Assembly: GCA_015179045.1 (NCBI GenBank)
Contig: WHUZ01000015.1
Coordinates: 868,001 to 932,000 of the forward strand
Direction of reading: 5' to 3'
Origin: Kalaharituber pfeilii
Lineage: Eukaryota > Ascomycota > Pezizomycetes > Pezizales > Pezizaceae
Length of the DNA: 64,000 nt
The notes beneath the pieces are model-generated. The model was not told the origin of the DNA. It saw only the letters and a list, made by a program, of their open reading frames with translations, and did not search any database. Every line of letters starts with the position of its first letter. The stretch's first letter is position 1. Below, piece after piece: positions 12,786-24,655 of this stretch. Position numbers and translations under genes: made by a program.

Positions 12786-14719
12786 CGTTGGTTAATCGAT
12801 GCCGAGATGAGAGTTCGAATTCTCACACCAGAGTAAGTAAGAAGTGGGTTGGAGGTTCGTGGCAACCGGACTTGGTAAGAGGGCACAAGGTCACTTGACA
12901 AATTAGAGTTAGTGTATTATTTATGCAACTTTATGTTCTTGGAATTATGTGTGTGTGCTCGCATGCGGGCAACAAGACTTGGAGCAGACTGATGGAATAT
13001 GTCTGCGTAAAAGCTGTATGTTTGCTCTTGAATGGGAAGTTGCTCATTAGATCGACGCCTGAGATTTTGAGATGATGAACTGCAAGCATTGCAGAATTAG
13101 TACGTCCGGAGGCGGTGGGCACAACTATATTCTCATCTGGGAATATCAACGGATGGAGTAAACCTGTTTACGAAAGAAGTCGGGATCTCTACTGCCATTT
13201 CGTTACTTGTGAGATTGTGCAAAAGAGCATGAAGAGAGAAGTCCTTATTAGGGGATGAGATCACCTTAACGTACTTTTCAATTGCTGTAAAATACAGGTT
13301 TGGGCGTCTTGTGTCGGGTGCGCAAAAATGGTTGCCGTCCCAGCCGGAGGGCATGGGGTGGTAATCACATAAAATTTCTAGAAAATTAAGCTCTAACCTC
13401 CGAATCATACCCCGAACAGTCGATTTCTTGACATTTTAAAGATGATATGAGGTTAATGAATAGGGCAAAAAGCTCAAGCTTGAGAATAACCCAGAAATAA
13501 AGAGGTGTCCTTGGATGAACTAAACAAGATTTTTTATTAGAGATACTTACTCCCCCATTTGCTATCTATTGGAATGCGGTATTTCAGAAAAAGAGAGTGA
13601 GGATTGGTGTTGGCGTGTATAAGAAAGTACTTGGGCCTTTGTTGTGGAAAATCAATCAGACTATGCGAAGTCTATAGTGAAGTGTCTGGAATTTTGTGTG
13701 GGGATAAGAAATGAAAACAAGAACCCCATGGCTAGGTTGTATATAGCTGTTTGCCTCAGGCGATCAGACTTCTGGAAAGATATGAGATGCATTCGAAGTA
13801 TAAATAATGTAGATAATACTGAGTCCTTCGAGGCTAGATGAGCCTGTAGATAGATACAAACTTGTATTATTGCGGTGTCAGATCTATCTGGAGGTCAAAC
13901 AGTCTTGTATCTAGAGAATGCTCTTGGTGAACTCCGAGGAATGGGTCGACTGTGGATGGTAAACCAAGAAGAAATAGTAGAGAAATAAGGAATAAACTCT
14001 ATTCTAGTGCGCCAAGGAACACAATTAACTACTCGCTACCATGCCTCGATGAATGCAGTCATTGGGACAAAGCGTAACTCTATCTCCTAATTCGCTTCGT
14101 GTGATGCAGGTGTTACGAAGGGGTTGGTTTTGCGTTGTGGATGTACTTAGTGAGGTGGACACTTAGGTTACGAGACTAGTGGACCCTGGTTTTCTGGATA
14201 CCTATTTGGTATCATCACGCTATTTTGATGCGGAATGCAACGAGCCAGCTGATATTTAAGGCGTAGCAAGGTTACGATGCAGCATGAAATCATGGTCCCG
14301 GGCAGCCTCGCCCAGCCACATGGGGGCTGGCCACCTCAAGAGACGGGGAACGGCTCTGAGGAGTCTGGGGGCGGAGGCTTGTAGTTTGGTGATATCTGCA
14401 CGGTAAGACACCAGCAAGAAATCAGCTTGTCGTAGCGACTACGCTCTCGTGGCCCAACCTGAACACTCATCCTATGTGTGTACCTGCCTGCTTGCAAGTA
14501 TTGTGGCCAGGGCGCCTCAGGGTCAACAAGACTATCCCAGGCGCTTGAGCTAACGGCAACAACAATACCTTGGTTAGTACTTACTTTATGTGACTGCAAC
14601 GCCGTCCGGCTGTTGCATATCATATCACCTGCGTCGAATATGCGCATATTGCGTGCGCGCATCCACCGACCGCACGCCCTACGGTTGCGGTGATCCGTAA
14701 CAGCAACAACACACGATGA
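12786..14719. other. Intergenic, no gene recognised
   Basis: Short frames only. One copy of the dispersed TAGTCTCGTAACC core lies here on the minus strand near 14165. From about 14600 the sequence grades into the decayed transposase. Confidence 0.5.
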
Positions 14720-15593
14720 TAAAGTTTTTTTAGATAATTTTATTACCAGGAGGTAAAAATTATTCTGCAAGTAGTCTAGAGCTATTTTATTCTCTGTCCA
14801 TTCTTTAGGTAAGTGGTTAAATCTTGCTTCCTTATTCTCTGAAGTTACATCTGCATATTATTCTTGTATATGAGTTTTTTCTTTATATATAATATATGCA
14901 GACAATACTTTACTAGCTGCAGTAATTGTCTCAATATCTATAATTATTTTTCTCTTTCTATTTACTCTTGTTTATACATGCTTTCTTTTAGCTCTATAAA
15001 TTACTTTGCATTTGCTTTCTCTTCTAATATAAACTCTTTCTAATTATTTTATATATTCTTTATATGTATCTTATTTCTTGCTATTACTTTTTGTACTGCT
15101 TGAATAAACTTTTCACTACTTCTGAGTTATTTGCTGCTGCCCCCTAGTGCTTTTAGGTTATTATTAACTTCTGCTTAACTTTTAAGTATCTTTTTATAAA
15201 CTTGCATTCTTACCTTTTACTTAAATCTTGCTTAGCACTCTCCTTACATTTAATTAATAAAATAGTAGCAATCTCTTTCAAAGTTTCTATCTTAACAGGA
15301 AATTTCATATTATTTATTCACTTAAGATATCTTTCCACTGCCTTCTTCTACTCTTTATCTAGGTGTTGTTGACTCTCATTACTAACTTTACAAGTAGTAG
15401 TCTTTCTCTTATATCTATTTCTTGCTATAGCTTCAGCTAGTCCTAGAAAGTCTGCTGCTCTCTGAACTGACTTGAACTTACCATTTTTAAGGCCCTTAAT
15501 AGCCTCTTGAATTTTTTGCTTCTTGATCTTTTGCCATGACTGGGTTCTATCGACCTCCGGGAATGATTGTTGTTGTATTACTGTGCCCCACAA
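14720..15593 (-). pseudogene. Decayed Fot1/pogo-type transposase relic
   Basis: The minus strand begins with an open frame (15593-15348) holding a Psq/CENP-B-like helix-turn-helix segment: KKQKIQEAIKGLKNGKFKSV followed by a QRAADFLGLAEA stretch. After the stop, the same and neighbouring frames carry recognisable but broken transposase pieces. One reads DIETITAASKVLSA and another ENKIALDYLQNNFY, the counterparts of the segments between the first and second catalytic aspartates. The block is very AT-rich, with in-frame TAA/TAG stops and purine-rich runs on the coding strand, while both flanks are GC-rich. That pattern fits repeat-induced point mutation, but simple decay would also explain it. 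Element ends could not be placed with confidence. Confidence 0.7.
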
Positions 15594-17341
15594 TGCCCCG
15601 CAACTGTGGCGTTGTCGCTAGTGCCCTATCGCTACGCTAGTGCGCAACATCCTGGTCTTGCACGTAGATCATAGTACTGTTATTGCAGTCTCGTTTCGAC
15701 TGCAGTCTCACCCGAAGATCATACCAAACGGCATATGCAGAGTACGATTGGAACAAAAGCACAGATTCTATGATATACAAGTCAGTCCGAGCGCTCTCAG
15801 CAATGTTGCAATTAAGCGGATTTTAGTACGCTGAAGAGTGTGATTTCGGTTGTCTTCGTGGCTTCCATGGATATATAGTAGCAGTAGGTATATTTTCTAA
15901 CTGTCTTTCCTATGTGTTGTATGAAGTTTTCAAGTCTCTATGTTTCGAGGTAAGGTAACTTAAAATATGCCAATACCTCCACAGCAGATTACCTGGCTTT
16001 GGGCCATGTATCCCGTCATAGTGTCACCAAGAAAAGTCACCCCTTTCAACAGAAGTATTTCGGACTCACAGGGGCATGGGAGGACATTTTACAGCCTCTC
16101 CACAGCAAGGAATTCAAGCATCTATGGGCTCAACTGTTACCCTGAATCACTGAACTGTTTCATTTCCTTGCTAGCCTCACTTCTCTATTCACGTGGTTGA
16201 TAGGCCATACATCATGCTTATAGCCTAAGGCTGTCTCTCAATATTGTGCATTGTTAGTTCGACTGTAAGCTGTCATAATCCATACCTTGTACTATTGATT
16301 CCAGTACTAATCACACAATTGTGCCTCTGGAAACCCTGAATGTCGTCGAGTTGTAAGGTTTTGAGAGGCTCAACAGTGCATCTCGAGCGTGAGTCTGAGT
16401 TTTATATTACATGCGTCTATTATTTAGGGCTTCTATGACTTGGGCAAAGATGATTGGACGAGACCAATTGGCGAGCTCAGACCCGGCAGAGAGCAATGGG
16501 TGGACAGGGTGGGAGCATCAGAATTATTGCAAATCACGTGAACATGATAGCAGTATCTGGCACCGCATAGGGACTTCCACTGGGAACTAATGATGGCAAA
16601 GTTGCCCGAGAACAGATCAATGAATCCAACAGGCCGTGATCTGCATTGGACTGAAACCGCCTGGACCAGCCTGGACCGGCCTGATCCACATGAATGAGGC
16701 CAACCAGGCCAGTCCAGGTCAACTAGGCCATCTACGTAAAATCAAGCAATTTTAGAATTTAACCCAGGTGAATTAGATTTATAGTCCTGGATATTTCCAC
16801 TATCAGTAATTGACAGTCGCCCATTAGGTATCATCATCGAAGGATTAGTCCGTCTGTTTATTGTCTGGAATCTGGTAAACGCTGGCCTTAATTCACCTGG
16901 ATAGCTGTGGAGGGATTCATTTGATTGGCTTAAACCTGCCTGAATGGCCTGGGCTGGCCTGAATAGTCTGGACTGGCCTCGTTGGCCTGGACCGGCCTGG
17001 TTGGCCTGCTTGCTCAGGCCAGGCCACAATCAGGCCAGGCCAGGCCCAGAATTTCACGGTCCAGGCCAGTCCAGGCCTTCTGTTGGCCTGGCCTGGCCTG
17101 GCAGATTACATGTTCTTCTTGCATTTAACCAGGCCACTAGTCTAAGGCAGGCCACATGAACCTCTCGCACACTAGATTACCTCCCTCCCACACTCATCTC
17201 TCGACTGATGGGATTTGTTCTTCAACTCGTCTATTTTACAACACGGCCTGTCTCAACAAAACTCCATATCTTCTATTAGTTGCCTTAGTCTCTATTTCAC
17301 TTACATTCTGCAAGTCCTTGGTTGTCACCGACTTAACAAAG
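15594..17341. other. Intergenic with promoter side of the 17342 gene
   Basis: No gene recognised. The right half is dominated by the GGCCTGG-type repeat described separately. The last 180 bases before the ATG are pyrimidine-rich, as is common in fungal promoters. Confidence 0.5.
16640..17155. repeat. GGCCTGG / CCAGGCC interspersed repeat block
   Basis: Two GC-rich blocks (about 16640-16735 and 16930-17155) contain dozens of degenerate copies of GGCCTGG, GGCCTGGAC and their complement CCAGGCC. An AT-richer spacer of about 190 bp separates them. Both orientations occur and the blocks are partly complementary to one another, so they could form a large hairpin. The array ends about 190 bp before the ATG of the downstream gene. 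Confidence 0.8.
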
Positions 17342-19422
17342 ATGTCTCGAAGTGCGTCCCCAATGCAGCGGACCCCAGGATCCAGCCACGGCCCGACCGT
17401 GGGAATTCTAATTGACTTGGAAGACCACAGTAATCATACTCGCAGTGAGTTTATTAAGCATTACCCTCAGCAAGATTCTCCAGTTTGACTGCTCTCCATT
17501 ACTAACCCATGGCATCAATCAACTGTAGCATCACCGGTGCATTCTGCTCACGTGAATGCCCCAGACTTGGCTCGCGGCTTTTCATCATCAGCAGCTTCAG
17601 ACTCGGAAGAGCAGACACTGAAGGAGAACCACTCGAGTAGACTGCTGACCAACGCACAAATGGCCTTGAAGGATCTCTCAGTCTCGGAAGGTAGCCGTGG
17701 GGGTAAAAAGCATACACAAGCAATCAAAAGTACGAATGACATATGGCCAAAACGAACTATGGAACCCCCTGCCCGAAGGTACGCCTGGACACAGCAGAAA
17801 CAGAACATTTCTCGTTCCCTTCAAAATCCCCCAACTGGGCCGCGCCGAGCCCATACAGGGAGCAAATCTAAAGTTACTAATGGAACAAAAGGGCCGATAG
17901 TGGAGCCTCCCTACAGAAGAAGAGGGCGGACTCTATCCCCGCGCCCTCGTAAGCACTTATCACAGCAGCAGATATTTGAGAAGCTGATTGATCAGCAATA
18001 TATGCCCTCTCTGAAGTCCTATGGTTGCCATAGTAATGCAGCCGCCCTTTGGCCTACAGAGACTCCACCCAACCAGCCGAAACCGCTTGCTTATATGGTA
18101 AGGGCAAGGAGAACTGTTCTCTCTCCAGAAAGTAGAGACCCCCCAACTGGCAATAAGGTAATTCCGCAATGGGATGCAGTAAGTGAATAAGTTGCTGAGG
18201 CTGTCTGAATAAAAGAAAAGCTAACTGTATACTGTAGAACCCACCTCAGCCAGCCTCCACTTCAACTCAAGATCGACAAAGTGTGGACACGGAAACTGGG
18301 ATTGACTCGAGATTGAGGGGCGCTGCTGGCTTTCAAGCGCTAGCTGCTCACAGCAAAAACCAGTATACTGAGCAATCGAATTCGAAAGATGGAAAGACTT
18401 CGTTTGCTGGCACGTTACTGCCCAGGCCCAAATCAATCTCAGATTTTATGTCCCAAGCAGCCCCAGAAAAGGCTTCACGCACAATACAGCCACAAGTAAG
18501 TATATCTCATACCTCTACACCTGTCACCTACCCCAGGGTCGCAGCTCAGGGGGCCATCAGGGCTCTGCCGCCACATATCGCTATTTCATCTACTTCGAGT
18601 TCATTGGCTTGTGATCTTATTTCTACAGGAAGCGGCATGGATAGTGCCACAACAGCTGGGTCTGTCCAAGCAGGCCCAGAGCATAGAACACATCAAAAAC
18701 AATTGAACAAAAATCCCACTCCATCCCAGAGTGCAACATGGATGCTGCAAAAGCAATCACAAGCATTGAATGCCTCAGTTTCAGCCTCACCCCCAGCAGC
18801 GGGGCACAAAACACCTCTTGTTATAAGTACACCCCACACAAACGCACCAGCCGTCCCCTTAGGAACTACACAGCAATCCCTCTCATCAGCACAATCGCCA
18901 GTATTGTCATCAAATACGCCTCCTCCAGACGTTCAACCACAGGATAATGATGCTTTGATTCCATTGGAGGGAAGCAAGCTTACTTCCTTTCAGAGGCAAA
19001 CCAAATTACCACCTCATCTTCACGACGAGACTATGACGATCTCCTCTCCTGTTGCCTCTTCAACTCCACAACTTTCCTCCTCCCCCTTCACACTTCTTTG
19101 TAATGATGAAATTATGGCCACGGAGCCCTTGAGTAAGAAAGCCCTCATAGCACCCTGGTCATACAGAATTAACAGATATTTAGTAAATCTTGAACCAACA
19201 ATCTCATCCTCTGCCTCTATCGTAGGCCATACTTTTTCAGCGTCTCACAGCCTCCTTGAATTCCTGGATCTTCCTCCCCCTCAGGAGCTTATCCAACTCA
19301 CAGAGGGGTTTGAAGTCCCTCTCTCTCCTTCTGTTGTGACCTCCCCAAATCTTGAGGACTTGCGTGGGTTGGAGTTCCCTTCGGTGAAGGGGAAGGGAAA
19401 GGGTAATGGCTGGTTCGATTAA
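17342..19422 (+). CDS. Unrecognised Ser/Pro/Thr-rich protein
   Basis: Not recognised. Three exons are proposed: 17342-17444, 17529-18178 and 18250-19422. Intron 1 is 84 nt (gtgagt to tgtag) and intron 2 is 71 nt (gtaagt to ctcag, with a gctaact branch point). The product is 641 residues starting MSRSASPMQRTPGSSHGP and ending in a KGKGKGNGWFD tail. Composition is rich in Ser, Pro, Thr and Gln, with several basic patches (for example RRRGRTLSPRPRKH), and most of the chain is probably disordered. No transmembrane segment, signal peptide or catalytic motif was seen. Intron 2 could use an alternative acceptor at 18236, but that breaks the frame. The basic patches would suit a nuclear or RNA-associated role, which is only a guess. 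Confidence 0.7.
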
Positions 19423-20544
19423 AGCCAGCCATAGTGTTGGGGGTGCTTAATGTTCCTATCTCTATTGGTCTCGGATGCAGAGACTACTTCCTCTTGTTGG
19501 TTTCTAAGGTTTTCGCTCTCTTTCTTTTCTTTTCTTTTCTTTTCTTTAAATCTCCTGCCTCAACGTCCCTGCATCGACTCCTTACTTACTATCTACGAGC
19601 TAAAGGATAGTAGGGGTGGAAAGGGTAGATTGCTCCAGGAAGCAATACGCAAAATCTAAAGGTAGCTGAGAAAATGAAACGTATTGGAGCTTCTGCTGAA
19701 TCCGTATACCTTCTTTTACAGACTTGAAGTAGAGCACTAGACTATCAAAGTACCTGAGTATGGTATGATACAATTTGAACGATCCTCGAGAGGTTTACAT
19801 TTACAAATCTCTTCTCGTGAACTCTAAACTAAAAAGTCCCCAAAGTTATGAATGCCACAATACAGCACCTCCGGCCCCCAAACAAACAGCCAAATCAATA
19901 TGAAAAATGAAAATAAAGTAAGAATTAAAAAGACTGGGCCATCAGGTAGCCTGCGAAATGGTTTCGGAATTAAAAAGTACAAAATCATTGTTAAGAGGGT
20001 GGAAACATAACGAAAGAAGTTTTCCTATCAGCATCCGAGTCGTTAGTCGAATGGCAACCAGGCAACAGGATTAGTTGAATTATAATAAAAGAAAAGTAAG
20101 AAACCAGATAAAAAACTAGCAACAATATGAGAAAAAAAAAAAAAAAAAAAAAAAAGGACTATAAACGCCACCACATATCAAAACCGACATGCTTAAAACG
20201 AGTATTATAAGAACAAACAAAATTAGCACTAAACGGAGGTCAGAAAAGGGACAGAGATGGGAAAATGAAAAGCAAGCGGAAGTAAAAGAATAGAAATATA
20301 ATCCAACACCTGCCATTTCTTAGTTCAACCACCTCAATTAATCTCAATTCTTCGCACACCTGGACCCCAATCGATTGAATGCTGCCGGCGACAAATCGGG
20401 ATTGTACTGTGCACACATAGGCCACCACGGCATTGTCTATTTCGCGTTTGTCGGAACAGTGTTGTAGTAGTAGGTGTGATATTTGGGTTGGTTCTGGGGT
20501 GGGAGAAAGGAGTGAGCAACGGGTTCAGGGTACTAGTGGTGTGG
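19423..20544. other. Intergenic with simple repeats
   Basis: Contains a TTTTC repeat at about 19524-19546 and a poly(A) run near 20131-20155. No gene recognised. Confidence 0.5.
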
Positions 20545-21133
20545 CTATGGAATAGGGGAGAGAGGCACGGAATGGTGGGAGGGGAGGGTATTGGGAGTGT
20601 CGTCCTCTGAGTTGATGTTCACTTCTGAGAGTAGCGAGCTGCTGATGTTGCTCGGTTTGGTGCCCTTTTCTTTTTTTGCCTGGGCTTTCTCCACTGGCAT
20701 TCGAACGTTGTTGATATTGCTGCATAAATTCTATCGTGCGCGTGGATATCCGTTGACTCCAATGGTGATGGTATTATCAACACCCCGCCCGTACTTGTCA
20801 CCATTCCCCTCCTCGCACACCTCATTGCTGCTCCCCACTACCAATCTCGGATAAAGATTCTCCGATTATAATTTGGATTATTTTTCAGGTTCCCGTGTCG
20901 TCTACGTCGGAGGATTCTACTAACCGTGGCAATGAATCTGCTTCAGCACTTCCAATGCCACAGAAGCCGGTAATTGTGCGAATAGGAAATGGCTTCGCCA
21001 GCGACATATTCGCCGTCCGTGGGTGGGGGTGGGCGCTGTCATTGGCCAAGGAAGTGGAGGAGGAGAAGGAGGAGACGAGGGTCTGTTGCAGTTCGGCGGC
21101 GCTGAAGGAGAGTTTTGTGAGTGTGCTGGATGC
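20545..21133 (-). CDS. Possible exons of an unrecognised gene
   Basis: On the minus strand, 21133-20906 is open with a plausible acceptor (catag) just before it. It encodes a Ser/Ala/Leu-rich stretch including KLSFSAAELQQTLVSSFSSS and ANMSLAKPFPIRTITGFCG. A gtagac donor at 20905 can be joined in phase to 20679-20545 (AKKEKGTKPSNISSSLL and a stop), removing 226 nt. Without splicing the frame stops near 20885. I could not find a convincing first exon upstream, and no family is recognised. Other frames of the same stretch are also open, so this is a weak call. Confidence 0.3.
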
Positions 21134-21646
21134 CTATGCACGCTGGGTGTCAGCTTCTCATTTCATCTTGGGACATTTGATGAAGATAATTACCTAGTGT
21201 CTACCTCCCCGCCCAAAATACTTGTCGCGACTCATTGTGGACAGTTCTGCGGAGTGCGGGCGCCACGGAAGGCAGTTTCCCTCCTAACCCTGCACGGCCT
21301 CACAGTCCATAGCCACATTACCAAATCGGGGCATCATCTGAGCCAAGCCCATGTGTACTCACGAGGGCCGTATTTCTGGGTATTGCACCAATGTATGTTT
21401 ACATCTTGTTCCAGTGTAAGTAGGCGGTGCACCGCACTGCCTACTCTTGAAACACAGTCAGAAAATCGAACGCAACGAGAGAAGTGTGAAGTCCAGATGC
21501 AAACAATACGTCCCACACCATGTATTTGCTTGGCTTGAAACTTCCAGTGACACAGGTACAAAAATTGGCCCTTCGAGAGTTCCTTCGAAATTTTCGGTAC
21601 CCCACGACAAACCCATACGCGTACAAAATCCTCACAGATAAACTAC

Positions 21647-24019
21647 CTAACCAACACCGCCCCTCCCCCCATCTATATTATGGGCCTTTCTCACCCAGCC
21701 TTCTGTATCATGCCATTCCCAATCGTCCTCTTGGAGGCTGTACTCCTCAACATCATTGTCTTGCCCGTCGTTATTTCCTTCACCTGGCTCGTCTCCATCA
21801 ATGGCAGCTCCTCCACTACCTGATAATGATCCCATTATTTGACGGTCTCCCGGATGCCTAGCGCTATGCGCACCCTCTGCCCCAGATGCATCACCTTCAG
21901 CTTGGTTTTCCTCATTTGGACTTTCCGCCCCGTTCTCACCGGTACCTGAGCCCCATAGTCCATAGCCCCACCGTCGTCGGCGAACTTTGTTATTGCTAGC
22001 ATTCAGCGTGACAACCTTTCTTTGCTTTTCACGCTTAAGGGCTATCAGTAGGCTGTTCATAGCAATTACCTTATTCACAGCTCTTGAGTCAAGGAGGAGA
22101 ATGCCAGAATGATGCTTGGCGATGTTGATGTACTGTACTTTCTCCTTCTCTCTCACTGTGGATGGCTCGACGTTCGAAAGTCTTAATGACGATAGATTAA
22201 TACTAGGATCTTGCTGAGCGGATGCTGGAGAACTGGGCGAAACAGGCGAGGGAACAAACCTTCGAAACCGGCTGGGAGGTGACGCTGGGAGAGTAGTGAT
22301 GGATTTCAGGTTCTTCACGAAATAGTACTCCCCGACAATAGACCTAACTCCATCGACTTCCTTCTCAAGTACAAGCACCTCGCTGCGGAATTTGATAACT
22401 CTCTTTTCTTGGGAGAACTTTAGGCTCAAAGTGGGCAAGCCAAAATTGATTTGTGAGTTTATAGCTGAGGCTAACAACGGTGATGGAGGAAACGGAATCC
22501 TTGGAGATTGGGTACCAGGGAAAGTAGTATATAAAGGTGGCGCAGGCCCAGCAGCATTAAGTGGTATCCGGATTTTTGGGCGCATTCTAAACTCCCACTT
22601 ATACGTTGACCTGTCCATTTCGAAAAATTGCGTGCGTAGGTTGGTGGGATCTGCCCATACTTCAACCTTCTTATTCTTCTGAGGCCGAGGTTTGTGGCCT
22701 GTGCCCTGGTTGTGATGGTAGTCATTACTAACGAGTGTTACGGTACTCGGGGAATTAACATTATATGGAACTTTCCACTCTGATATCTGAATACGATCAG
22801 TCTCCGATGGATAAGCTGTATGCGATTCTCGGGTCAGAGCAGGAGTATTGGGATCTCCTGAAAATAGTGGGGCTGTTTCAATTGAGTAGAAAGTAGATTT
22901 TGAGGAGGCTGGGCTTGTCTTGAGAGAAACATACGTGGGGTCCGGAGGAAACTGAAATGGTCCAGAGACGCTTCCATTGCGAGTGTCAACCGAAGGGCGG
23001 GAGGTTGGAGTGCTGGCGATCAATGGGGGAGAATTAGGGGGAATTGAGCTGCGGAAATGAGAGAACAACGATGGGGTAGAAGGCGTCGGAGACAGCATGG
23101 AGCTGTCGAGCGATTGTCTCCAGGGAGTATGGGATACTGCGTCGGTCCAGCTTCCCCAAGAACCGAATACCTCTTCCGTGACAGTTTCCAGTATGAACTC
23201 CGCGTGTTGGTTATTTCCTCCGATGCCTCCACTGCCGACCCTTTGATACTTGCCGCCCGTCTCGGAACCCCGCTTAATGGCTCCTGACATATCCCGTATC
23301 TCCCACCCCCTGCTCCTCAGCAAGTGCATCCTATGACTTTTGCCATCAGCAATCTCCTTATTCAGACCAGGCGTGCCAGTCCGTGTTATGAAAAAGCTGT
23401 GTGTCGGATTGAACGAAGTGGCAAGTTTTGCTTCCGGGATGCGGGGCGAAACTAGCGACCCCGAATGCAAGGGTGGTGTAGGATTTTGTCTCTCAGTAGT
23501 CGGACACCTTCCTGTATCGGGATTGAAGATTTCCATCCCAGGATGTATCAACTCGACGGAGGCCGGGGACGATGTTGGAGAGAGTGCTGGCCCATCGCTC
23601 TGCTTGCCAGTCTCTATTGTGCGAAGTTGCTGGCTGGACTCCCTCTGCGATATGCTGTGGTTCTCTTCCGCGATGCCAACTTTGCCTAGCGACGGGTTGC
23701 ATCCGCTTCCGCTGTTGCCCTGGTTTCCACCCGCGTTCGTTTTTGCTCCTGCTCCGCTGCTAACACCCGCACTTGATGTGCCAACCGACGATATACTGGC
23801 ATGTCTCGGGTATCCACCAGAAATGCTACCGAAGCTGTACGACGTCGCGGAACTAGGCCTCCTCGCGCCCCACGAGTTAAGACTCCCACCGATGCTCTGG
23901 AATGACGTATCCGCAGAGAAAGTGGACTGTTTCGACGCAATTGAGCGGCGACGCTCCTGTTCTTCAAACATCTCACAGAGCTCTGTAGAGCCTGAAGACA
24001 CTGAATAGGTTCCTTCCAT
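21647..24019 (-). CDS. Conserved-looking fungal protein of unknown function, 790 residues
   Basis: A single uninterrupted 790-codon frame, starting MEGTYSVSSGSTELCEMFEEQERRRS. The first 430 residues are Ser/Gly/Pro-rich and look disordered. Residues of about 440-680 look folded: they contain VEVWADPTNLRTQFFEMDRS, a RMRPKIRIPLN segment, FRSEVLVLEKEVDGVRSIVG and AVNKVIAMNSLLIALKREKQ. A basic patch (NNKVRRRRWGYGLWG) and a very acidic C-terminal region with a WEWHDTEGW segment follow. No transmembrane helix or known catalytic motif was seen. The length of the open frame makes coding very likely, but I do not recognise the family. Confidence 0.85.
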   Translation of the reverse strand: MEGTYSVSSGSTELCEMFEEQERRRSIASKQSTFSADTSFQSIGGSLNSWGARRPSSATSYSFGSISGGYPRHASISSVGTSSAGVSSGAGAKTNAGGNQGNSGSGCNPSLGKVGIAEENHSISQRESSQQLRTIETGKQSDGPALSPTSSPASVELIHPGMEIFNPDTGRCPTTERQNPTPPLHSGSLVSPRIPEAKLATSFNPTHSFFITRTGTPGLNKEIADGKSHRMHLLRSRGWEIRDMSGAIKRGSETGGKYQRVGSGGIGGNNQHAEFILETVTEEVFGSWGSWTDAVSHTPWRQSLDSSMLSPTPSTPSLFSHFRSSIPPNSPPLIASTPTSRPSVDTRNGSVSGPFQFPPDPTYVSLKTSPASSKSTFYSIETAPLFSGDPNTPALTRESHTAYPSETDRIQISEWKVPYNVNSPSTVTLVSNDYHHNQGTGHKPRPQKNKKVEVWADPTNLRTQFFEMDRSTYKWEFRMRPKIRIPLNAAGPAPPLYTTFPGTQSPRIPFPPSPLLASAINSQINFGLPTLSLKFSQEKRVIKFRSEVLVLEKEVDGVRSIVGEYYFVKNLKSITTLPASPPSRFRRFVPSPVSPSSPASAQQDPSINLSSLRLSNVEPSTVREKEKVQYINIAKHHSGILLLDSRAVNKVIAMNSLLIALKREKQRKVVTLNASNNKVRRRRWGYGLWGSGTGENGAESPNEENQAEGDASGAEGAHSARHPGDRQIMGSLSGSGGAAIDGDEPGEGNNDGQDNDVEEYSLQEDDWEWHDTEGWVRKAHNIDGGRGGVG

Positions 24020-24305
24020 TATATCTTTCCCCTCTGCTGCACCAAATACAAGGTGAATTTAGCCACTTGACACTCGCCAGCTGGAAGGGTAATACCCTTC
24101 AAGCAGCGATTGGCTGGGGAATATGGGGTGATTGTGCTATATGCTGGAAGTTTCTTTGGGAATATGATTGGCGATTTCGAGCGCTGCAGGGAGACTAATA
24201 ACAGAAACGAGTGCTTAGAGATAATGGCACAGGATATATAACAAACAAAAGATAAAAAGAAAACGGCGAAATGCAGGAAAGGGCGGACCAGTGTGGATCT
24301 TCACT

Positions 24306-24655
24306 AGCACCTTATCTTGAATTTTTTTTTCAGCTCTTGATCCTCGGCCGGGTTGTCACAAACCTGATCAACATTTGGTGAGCTGTTCCGTAACATGATT
24401 GTAAATGTATAGCCAGTGAGAACCCCCACATTAGCTGTTCTGGTGAAGATCTTGAGCGATTGGTCGAGCTCATCGACCCTTTGCTGTACTTGCCTCTGTG
24501 GATGAAGTTCAATGCAGCAACCCCTCCCACGAGAGAACGAGGCATCACATTCGCGGCATGGTCGTCCTTCACTCCTATTTGCACCTTGGTGCCAATGATT
24601 TCAAGTAGCGCAACATTCAAGAACTTGATTTTTGCGGAGTACGGACCACAAAATC
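24306..24655 (-). CDS. Possible small gene or gene remnant
   Basis: Two minus-strand stretches read as protein-like sequence if a 24584-24496 intron (gtgcaa to ccacag) is removed. The upstream piece is GPYSAKIKFLNVALLEIIG followed by TK. The downstream piece is RQVQQRVDELDQSLKIFTR, then TANVGVLTGYTFTIMLRNSS, with a stop at 24306-24304. The second piece looks like a short coiled coil followed by a hydrophobic segment. No start codon was found, because a stop lies just upstream in frame, and no family is recognised. It may be a small gene with an unseen first exon or a fragment. Confidence 0.3.

Noticed and set aside
12786..12835. tRNA-like box B (GAGTTCGAATTCTC) with a TGGTTAAT A-box-like stretch just after the MITE
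   Set aside because: The T arm does not pair as a tRNA stem should, and there is no acceptor stem or anticodon arm. The motif is an EcoRI-type palindrome.
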